Source: Scytonema sp. UIC 10036 (GTDB taxonomy: Bacteria > Cyanobacteriota > Cyanobacteriia > Cyanobacteriales > Nostocaceae). Taken from it: a DNA stretch of 11,806 bases. The position numbers and the translations under genes were made by a program. The notes beneath the pieces are model-generated. The model saw only the letters and a list, made by a program, of their open reading frames with translations, was not told the origin of the DNA and did no database searches. The first letter of the stretch is position 1; each line of letters begins with the position of its first letter. Below are positions 6,435-11,806 of this stretch, piece by piece. The DNA lies in assembly GCF_009725235.1 (NCBI RefSeq), contig NZ_WJFC01000306.1:1-11806 (forward strand), written 5' to 3'.

Positions 6435-6812
6435 ATGACCAAACGAGTCTTAGTGATTGATGATGAAGATGGGGTCAGAAGTATTATTCAAATTTCTTTG
6501 GAGGTTGTCGCTGGATGGGATGTGCTCAGTGCTACTTCAGGCAAGGAGGGAATCACAATTGCAGAAGTTGAACAGCCTGATGCTATTCTGTTGGACGTAA
6601 TGATGCCGATTATGGATGGTCCAACAACTTTCAAGGAGCTACAAGCAAATACGGCGACTTGTCATATTCCTACCATTTTGCTCACAGCTAAGGCGCAGTT
6701 AAGCGAACAGAGGCAGCTCCTTAATTTAGGTGTCGCTGGAATCATTACCAAGCCATTTAATCCTCAAGATTTGGTTAGTAATATTTGTAACCTTCTTAAC
6801 TGGGTTGAGTGA
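6435..6812 (+). CDS. Stand-alone CheY-like response regulator (125 aa)
   Basis: This is a single receiver domain without an output domain. The acidic pocket is Asp9-Asp10 (VIDDED), the phosphorylation site is Asp54 (ILLDVMMP), the switch residue Thr84 (LLTAK) and the conserved lysine Lys106 (ITKPF). The length equals one receiver domain, so it most likely acts by protein-protein contact or as a phosphate shuttle or sink in a relay. The ATG at 6435 has an AAGGA Shine-Dalgarno at 6425-6429. Upstream and divergent lies a PAS histidine kinase; downstream and convergent is a receiver-PAS-pseudokinase. Either the neighbouring PAS kinase or the HisKA_2-type kinases at 8590-11806 could phosphorylate it; sequence alone cannot decide. 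All residues needed for phosphorylation are present. Confidence 0.94.
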   Translation: MTKRVLVIDDEDGVRSIIQISLEVVAGWDVLSATSGKEGITIAEVEQPDAILLDVMMPIMDGPTTFKELQANTATCHIPTILLTAKAQLSEQRQLLNLGVAGIITKPFNPQDLVSNICNLLNWVE

Positions 6813-6820
6813 TAGTTGAC

Positions 6821-6913
6821 TGGGAATGCAGTGTGCGAAGCGAGGCAGAGCTTTGGAGGTAGAGCACAGGAGGCTCCGCCTCCCTCAAGGCATTCCCACC
6901 CTGAGGCTGGGAA
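6821..6913. terminator. Palindromic cluster between convergent genes, possible two-way terminator
   Basis: Three stems are visible. TGGGAATGC (6821-6829) pairs with GCATTCCCA (6890-6898). GGAGGC (6869-6874) pairs with GCCTCC (6878-6883) over a 3-nt loop. TTCCCA-c-CCT (6893-6902) pairs with AGG-c-TGGGAA (6904-6913). The first and third stems use the same bases, so they exclude each other. Position between two convergent stops suits termination on both strands, but there is no long T tract. The motif family is common in Nostoc-like genomes, so it may be a dispersed repeat. Confidence 0.55.
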
Positions 6914-6937
6914 CGAGGTAAATATCTTTATGATTCC

Positions 6938-8581
6938 CTAACCTCTAGTTCCAAGAGATTCTGGCAATGTTAAAGGCAGTTGAATCGTGAAGATTGTCCA
7001 GCTTTGATTGGTGGTTACTTCTATCGAGCCTTGGAGAAATTTCACCAGCTTTTTCACCAACGCCAAGCCCAATCCCGTACAGCTATTTGACTGATGTTTG
7101 GTAGGTGGAGTTTGATTGGACAAGTCAAAAAGGTCAATTGGTTCTATTGTCTGACTTTGAGCAATCCGATAAAACGGCTCGAAAATGCGATCGCGTTCTG
7201 GTTCCGGAATTTCTACTCCTGAATTGCTAATAATAATTTGCAAGTCCGGATTTTGAGTGTTAGTATTATCAGCTAGTCGAGCCGTGACTGCTATTTTCTC
7301 TCCATTAGGAGTGTATTTGCAAGCATTGTTAATTAATTCGGATACAATTCGAGTTAAGCTTGGTAAATCGGTAATCAGAGATGGTAAATCTGTGGGAACT
7401 TCAACTGTTAAAGTTTTGTGTTGATATTGAGCCAATTGTTGAAAACTTTCAACACAATGAGGTAACCAGTATTGGAGATAAACTGAAGTTAATTCATAGC
7501 GATAAATATTAGCATCAAGGAGTCGAATTGTTAACAAATCATCCACCAAATCTAACTCTCGTTCGGACTCGTAACGCAGAACACTTAAACAACGCTTTAT
7601 AGAGGCTGCTTCCGATTGCAAGATACCTTGCCGATCTAATAGATTTTCTAGTAATGAGATTGCCGTTATTATATTTGATAAGGGAGTTCGCATTTCATAA
7701 GAGGTAACCGTCAAAAATTCCTCTTTTAACTTATTTAAGCGTTGGAGTTCTGCCATTTGGATTTGTAGTTGTTGGGCGCGTTCCGCCGCTAGGTTTCGTT
7801 CTTCAATTAACCTGCGTTGGGTGTCATCCCGAAAAACCATGACGGCTCCAGTCACTGCACCGTTATTATCTTTAATTGAAGTAGCACTATCAGATATGGG
7901 AATTTTTGTGCCATCTTTAGAAATCAGTAAAGTAGGCTCGCTTAAATAAATAGTCCGTTCTTGTTGTAAAGCTAGGATAATTGGGTTAGTTGCTTTGAGT
8001 TGAGTTTGTTCGTTGACAATTTGGAAGACTTCATCTAACATTTGCTCTTTGGCTGTATCAAATTGCCAGCCCGTGAGCGCTTCTGCTATCTGATTCATGT
8101 ACTTAACACGCAACTGCGTATTGGCTACTATTATGCCATCTCCCATTCCCCGCAGTATAGAACTCAAAAATTGCTCGCGTTCATAACGATTCAGTGCTGT
8201 TTGAATAGCTACATATAGTTCTTGTTCTCTAACAGGTTTGAGGATGTAACCAAAGGGAAATGTTAGCGTTGCTCGTTCTACAGTACTTTTGTCAGAGTGT
8301 CCCGTTAAGTAAATGATAGGAATTTGTAAATGATTCCAGATTTGCTCTGCCGCTTGAATGCCGTCCATTTCTCCCCGCAGGCGAATATCCATTAGAATTA
8401 AGTTTGGACGCAACTCAGTTGCTTTCTCAATTGCTTCTTCCCCTGAATCTGCGGTATCTACAACTGTATAACCCAAAGTCTCCAAACTTTCTTGTAAATT
8501 AAGTGCTAAAATATACTCATCTTCTACAATCAAAATTTGAATATTATTAGTTTTATCGGTATCTGAGGATATGGTCACCAT
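6938..8581 (-). CDS. Receiver-PAS-HATPase protein with degenerate H-box (predicted pseudo-histidine kinase, 547 aa)
   Basis: Order: N-terminal receiver (about 14-130) with Glu20-Asp21, phosphorylation site Asp65 (ILMDIRL), Thr93 and Lys115; a PAS domain (about 138-258); a linker coiled coil (260-285); a HisKA-like segment; and a HATPase domain (about 400-535). The H-box reads FLTVTSYEMRTPLSNI (289-304): Tyr295 stands where His is required, through codon TAT instead of CAT. The N-box ELINNACKYTPNG (415-427) is good. G1 is unusual (SNSGVEIP, 452-459, with Asn in place of the usual Asp), the ATP lid between the F-box and G2 is long (about 470-500), and G2 is TGLGLAL (502-508). It can probably receive phosphate on Asp65 but not autophosphorylate on the usual His. 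The ATG at 8579-8581 is 8 nt after the stop of the CBS-PAS kinase gene with a weak Shine-Dalgarno, so translation is probably coupled. Some cyanobacterial kinases naturally have the NSGVEIP variant. Confidence 0.9.
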   Translation of the reverse strand: MVTISSDTDKTNNIQILIVEDEYILALNLQESLETLGYTVVDTADSGEEAIEKATELRPNLILMDIRLRGEMDGIQAAEQIWNHLQIPIIYLTGHSDKSTVERATLTFPFGYILKPVREQELYVAIQTALNRYEREQFLSSILRGMGDGIIVANTQLRVKYMNQIAEALTGWQFDTAKEQMLDEVFQIVNEQTQLKATNPIILALQQERTIYLSEPTLLISKDGTKIPISDSATSIKDNNGAVTGAVMVFRDDTQRRLIEERNLAAERAQQLQIQMAELQRLNKLKEEFLTVTSYEMRTPLSNIITAISLLENLLDRQGILQSEAASIKRCLSVLRYESERELDLVDDLLTIRLLDANIYRYELTSVYLQYWLPHCVESFQQLAQYQHKTLTVEVPTDLPSLITDLPSLTRIVSELINNACKYTPNGEKIAVTARLADNTNTQNPDLQIIISNSGVEIPEPERDRIFEPFYRIAQSQTIEPIDLFDLSNQTPPTKHQSNSCTGLGLALVKKLVKFLQGSIEVTTNQSWTIFTIQLPLTLPESLGTRG

Positions 8582-8589
8582 GGTTTAGC

Positions 8590-10047
8590 CTAACCTTTTT
8601 TCAAATTGATTTTGAATTGTGTTCCTTGCTGAGAGTTAATCTCAATGCTTCCCCTTAATTGTTTCACCAAACCCTCAATAAGATTTATACCCAGTGTTTT
8701 TCTCCTTTTGCTCTCAAAATCTAAAGGTAAACCTACTCCATTATCTTGAACAATCAGTGTCAATTGATGCTCGTGTTCATATAACTTCACTAGGATTTCG
8801 CCTGCTTGGTTGTTGGTAAAAGCGTATTTTAAAGCATTAGAAACGAGTTCATTGACAATCAAACCACAAGGAATGGCGCTTTCTATATCCAAACCCACAT
8901 CCTCAATTTGAAGATACAGTTTGACAAGACTGGAACTCGTATTATAAGAATCAAATAAGTGAGTCACCAGATCGGGAATATACTGGGCAAAATTGATGTT
9001 TGCCAAATCTTCAGAGCGGTAGAGTTTTTCATGTATTAAAGCAATGGAGGCAATGCGGTTTTGACTATCTAGCAAAATTGATGTTACTTGTGGCTCTTGA
9101 GTACGCCTGCACTGCATCTGCAACAAACTGCTGACAATCCCTAAATTGTTCTTAACGCGATGGTGTATTTCTTTGAGTAATACCTCTTTTTCTTTCAGAG
9201 ATTTTTGAAGTTTGTCCTCAGCTTGCTTGTGCTCCGTTATGTCTTGTTGAACAGCAACAAGGACTTTTCCATACTCGGGATGTTCAAAAACCGATGTGGT
9301 CGCACGGCACCAGAACGGTGTACCATCTTTCTTAACATTGTGAACTTCATACGTTGCTTCCCCATGTCGCAGGACAGCAGCACGAATTGCTTGGTTAACG
9401 TCTTCAGCTGTGGTGTGCTCATCTTCGTAATTAACAATTGATACGTGCCGATCTGTGAGTTCACCAATATCATAGCCAAACATCGTCTCAAATTTGGGGT
9501 TGGCGTAGACAATAATTCCATCAGTAGCTCGAACCAAGCAAATTCCCTCCGCCATGTTTCGGGTAATCACAGCTTGTAGTTCCAACATGTGTTTGGCATG
9601 GTTGCGAGCGTTGATATCTACTAGAGATAAATTTTCAATCTCAGAATGCACTCCCATTGAGTATAATACTCGCAATACATTGCTTCGGGTGATAACGCCA
9701 ATGAGTTCGTTGTTATCCATCACTGGTAAATGGCAAAGATCGTGCTGGTGAAATTTTTGCATAACAATAGAAATCTGCTCTGCATCTGCCTTACTGATAG
9801 TGATGACAGGTTGGGTCATAGCTTCAGCTACTGTGATATTCTCAAACAAAGTTCGATTGCCGATCGCCCTCACCACATCTGTTTCTGTCAAAATGCCAAC
9901 TAATTCCTGCTCGTGAAAAACAAGTACATAGCTGGTTTGAGCTTGGCTCATTTGAGATATTACATCAACGACTAGCATATTTTCTGTAACTGTCACTAAC
10001 GATCGTTGATAATTTTCATCAAACAAACGCAGTTGAGAAATATCCAT
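8590..10047 (-). CDS. CBS-CBS-PAS histidine kinase, HisKA_2/HWE-like class (485 aa)
   Basis: Two CBS domains form a Bateman pair (about 10-65, LVGILTETDVVRAI; and 72-130, LIGVITRSNVLRVL), which in this family usually senses adenine nucleotides. A PAS domain follows (about 150-272, IVYANPKFETMFGY). The kinase core is of the HisKA_2/HWE-related class: H-box LKEIHHRVKNNLGIVSSLL (291-309, phospho-acceptor His295 or His296), N-box NELVSNALKYAF (399-410) and G1 DNGVGLP (435-441). No membrane segment is present. The ATG at 10045-10047 has an AAAGGA Shine-Dalgarno about 10 nt upstream. The gene is followed after 8 nt by the pseudokinase and is 193 bp downstream of a kinase whose last 200 residues are about 84% identical. 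Kinases of this class often pass phosphate to single-domain receivers. Confidence 0.94.
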   Translation of the reverse strand: MDISQLRLFDENYQRSLVTVTENMLVVDVISQMSQAQTSYVLVFHEQELVGILTETDVVRAIGNRTLFENITVAEAMTQPVITISKADAEQISIVMQKFHQHDLCHLPVMDNNELIGVITRSNVLRVLYSMGVHSEIENLSLVDINARNHAKHMLELQAVITRNMAEGICLVRATDGIIVYANPKFETMFGYDIGELTDRHVSIVNYEDEHTTAEDVNQAIRAAVLRHGEATYEVHNVKKDGTPFWCRATTSVFEHPEYGKVLVAVQQDITEHKQAEDKLQKSLKEKEVLLKEIHHRVKNNLGIVSSLLQMQCRRTQEPQVTSILLDSQNRIASIALIHEKLYRSEDLANINFAQYIPDLVTHLFDSYNTSSSLVKLYLQIEDVGLDIESAIPCGLIVNELVSNALKYAFTNNQAGEILVKLYEHEHQLTLIVQDNGVGLPLDFESKRRKTLGINLIEGLVKQLRGSIEINSQQGTQFKINLKKG

Positions 10048-10193
10048 CTCAGTGATTCCTTTTGCAACGGCAGAACCTTAAGTCAGAGTTTCACACAAAG
10101 GCACAAAAAAAGATACAAATTTTTTGAGTACTAATATAAGTGCAATTGAGATACTCGTACTTAGAGCGTGCGTAAATTTTAGAATGACCTTTA
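10048..10193 (-). promoter_or_regulatory. Likely leader/promoter region of the CBS-PAS kinase operon
   Basis: The spacer between the two kinase genes (10048-10240) is wide enough for a promoter driving the CBS-PAS kinase and pseudokinase pair. On the minus strand it contains A/T-rich stretches such as CTTATATTAG near 10131-10140, but I could not find a convincing -35/-10 pair. The two kinases may therefore be separate transcription units or one unit with readthrough. Confidence 0.3.
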
Positions 10194-10235
10194 ACAAATG
10201 ACAAATGACAAATGACCAATGACAAATAACCAATA
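10194..10235. repeat. Degenerate heptamer tandem repeat (STRR-type), 6 units
   Basis: Six consecutive 7-bp units: ACAAATG three times, then ACCAATG, ACAAATA and ACCAATA. The array ends 5 bp before the stop codon of the receiver-PAS kinase on the minus strand, so it sits directly at that gene's 3' end. It is the same class of element as the array at 1-77 but with a different unit sequence, and the units toward the gene have diverged. Confidence 0.88.
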
Positions 10236-10240
10236 GTCTT

Positions 10241-11806
10241 CTACTTACCTCTTGTTAAAGTAATTTTGAATTCTGTTCCTTGCTCGGAGTTAATTTCAAT
10301 GCTTCCCCTTAATTGCTTCACCAAACCCTGAATAAGTTTGATCCCCAATGTTTTTGTCTTTTTCTTATCAAAGTCTACAGGCAAACCTACTCCATTATCT
10401 CGAACAATCAGTGTCAATTGATGCTCGTGTTCATATAACTTCATTATGATTTCACCGGCTTGGTTGTTGGGAAAAGCGTATTTTAAAGCATTAGAAACGA
10501 GTTCATTGACAATTAAACCGCAAGGAATGGCAGTTTCTATATCCAAACTGGTATCTTCAACTTGAAAATGGAGTTTAATATGACTCGATTTCATATTATA
10601 TGAATCAAATAAGTGAGTCACCAAATCGGGAATGTATTGAGCAAAATTGATGTTTGCCAAATCTTGAGAACGGTAAAGCTTCTCGTGTACCAAGGCAATA
10701 GAAGCAATGCGGTTTTGACTATCGAGTAGAATAGCAGTAGCTTGCGAGTCTTGGGTACGTCTACACTGCATTTGCAACAAACTACTGACAATCCCTAAAT
10801 TGTTCTTGACGCGATGGTGTATTTCTTTGAGTAAGACTTCCTTTTCTCGAAGTGAGGCTTCAATATGTTCGGAAAACCTGCGGAGGGTTAATTCACTTTG
10901 TTGTAGATCGGCATTGAGCTGGCTTAACTCGGCTGTCCGTTCGGCAACTCGGATTTCTAGCTCTTGTTTGGATTGTTTCAGTTTTGCTTCGGCAAGTTTG
11001 CGATCGCTAATATTGCGATAGAAAATCCCCAGCCCTTCTGTTGATGGATAGGCATGAACTTCCAGCCACACATCATAAATGGGAGGAGAGTAATAACGCT
11101 CCTCAAAGTGAACGGGTACTTGATGTGCCATTGCATATTGGTACTGAAGTTCGAAATTGCTATTCACAGAAGCAGGCCATTCTTCCCAAAGGGTTTTTCC
11201 CAGCACTTGGCTGCGGGGCTTGTTATTGTTGATTTGTTCTGCGGCAGCATTTTGATAGGTAATTCGCCAATCTCGATCCAGAGCAACAAAAGCATCACTC
11301 ATACTTTCTAAAATATGGGATAGTCGTTGGGCAGTTGCCTCTGCTTCTTTTTGTGCTGTTTCGGCTGTAAGACGAAGTGCTTGTTCCCGTAAGGCAGCTT
11401 CTTTGCGGATCTGCGCCATCTTTAAACTTGCTTCTATCCGTGCTAGCAATTCGCGAGTAGAGAAAGGCTTAGTTAGGTAATCATCGGCTCCTGCTTGCAG
11501 CCCTTCAATGCGCGACTCCTCACCAGCACGGGCAGATAGGAGGATGATTGGCAGTTCTCGCGTTTGGGGATTTGTCCGCAGTTCTTGCAGCAACCCAAAG
11601 CCATCTAGGCGGGGCATCATCACGTCTGTCAAAACCAAGTCGGGAAGATATTGCTGAATTGCACTCAGTGCTGCTATGCCATCTTCTACAGCTTCTACGT
11701 CATAGCTTTGTTTCAGCAACCGCTTCATGTATTCCCGCATATCGGCATTATCATCCACTACAAGAATGCGAGCTGAAGAGGAGTGGGGGCTAGGGTTCCC
11801 CTCTGG
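10241..11806 (-). CDS. Receiver-PAS histidine kinase, HisKA_2/HWE-like (5' end outside window)
   Basis: The frame is open to the right edge. The first in-frame start candidate seen (GTG at 11756-11758) is a Val codon inside the first receiver strand (RILVVDDNADMRE), so the true start lies outside. Sixteen further residues upstream read PEGNPSPHSSSARILV, a Pro/Ser linker typical of the join between a kinase core and a receiver, which suggests a larger hybrid kinase. Numbered from that GTG: receiver 1-115 (Asp2-Asp3, phosphorylation site Asp45, Ser75, Lys97), coiled coil, PAS about 145-255, coiled coil with the AERTAEL signature (272-278), H-box LKEIHHRVKNNLGIVSSLL (310-328, His314/His315), N-box NELVSNALKYAF (418-429), G1 DNGVGLP (454-460). 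The last 200 residues are about 84% identical to the next kinase. The stop is TAG at 10241-10243. No membrane segment is in the visible part. Confidence 0.92.
   Translation of the reverse strand, partial: PEGNPSPHSSSARILVVDDNADMREYMKRLLKQSYDVEAVEDGIAALSAIQQYLPDLVLTDVMMPRLDGFGLLQELRTNPQTRELPIILLSARAGEESRIEGLQAGADDYLTKPFSTRELLARIEASLKMAQIRKEAALREQALRLTAETAQKEAEATAQRLSHILESMSDAFVALDRDWRITYQNAAAEQINNNKPRSQVLGKTLWEEWPASVNSNFELQYQYAMAHQVPVHFEERYYSPPIYDVWLEVHAYPSTEGLGIFYRNISDRKLAEAKLKQSKQELEIRVAERTAELSQLNADLQQSELTLRRFSEHIEASLREKEVLLKEIHHRVKNNLGIVSSLLQMQCRRTQDSQATAILLDSQNRIASIALVHEKLYRSQDLANINFAQYIPDLVTHLFDSYNMKSSHIKLHFQVEDTSLDIETAIPCGLIVNELVSNALKYAFPNNQAGEIIMKLYEHEHQLTLIVRDNGVGLPVDFDKKKTKTLGIKLIQGLVKQLRGSIEINSEQGTEFKITLTRGK

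Noticed and set aside
9237..9521. Minus-strand frame inside the CBS-PAS kinase
   Set aside because: It overlaps the PAS-coding part of an intact gene out of frame; composition is that of a shadow frame.
11041..11793. Several plus-strand frames opposite the receiver-PAS kinase
   Set aside because: They are antisense to a well-supported gene with complete domain motifs; no start signals or families are visible.

Overview
The window looks like chromosomal DNA of a filamentous, heterocyst-type (Nostocales) cyanobacterium. The evidence is: at least eight copies of the cyanobacterial HIP1 octamer GCGATCGC, all inside genes; heptanucleotide tandem arrays of the STRR type; several intergenic palindromic repeats of the kind that litter Nostoc-like genomes; A+T-rich spacers; and a high density of multidomain two-component sensors. 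No species can be named. No rRNA, tRNA, CRISPR array, transposase or phage gene is visible.

Region 1 (1-2800): a heptamer array at the left edge runs into the end of a small acidic protein gene. That gene lies 8 nt behind a patatin-like phospholipase gene (both minus strand). A DUF4291 gene is transcribed divergently from the phospholipase, from a 120 bp spacer holding a perfect tandem 11-bp repeat that can supply -10 elements in both directions. DUF4291 ends inside one arm of a 186 bp palindromic element bounded by 15-bp perfect inverted repeats. Region 2 (2803-4423): an extended short-chain dehydrogenase/epimerase (minus strand), then about 620 bp without a gene that carries repeats.

Region 3 (4424-6812): a PAS histidine kinase (minus) and a stand-alone CheY-like receiver (plus) are divergent across a 580 bp spacer. 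The kinase is bracketed by two copies, in the same orientation, of an 83-85 bp C/G-rich palindromic repeat. Region 4 (6813-11806): a minus-strand signalling cluster. A receiver-PAS-kinase of the HisKA_2/HWE-like class is cut by the right edge. A CBS-CBS-PAS kinase follows, with a C-terminal half about 84% identical to the first. Then, 8 nt downstream, comes a receiver-PAS-HATPase protein whose H-box histidine is replaced by tyrosine.

None of the four sensors and the lone receiver has a DNA-binding or enzymatic output domain, so the cluster looks like a phosphorelay or signal-integration set whose outputs lie elsewhere or act by protein contact. The most notable points are the His-to-Tyr pseudokinase, the domain-swapped kinase duplication, the heptamer arrays abutting two gene ends (one supplying a stop codon), and the shared phospholipase/DUF4291 regulatory spacer with a possible leader stem at the phospholipase start. 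I found no proof of a wholly new system; these are leads.
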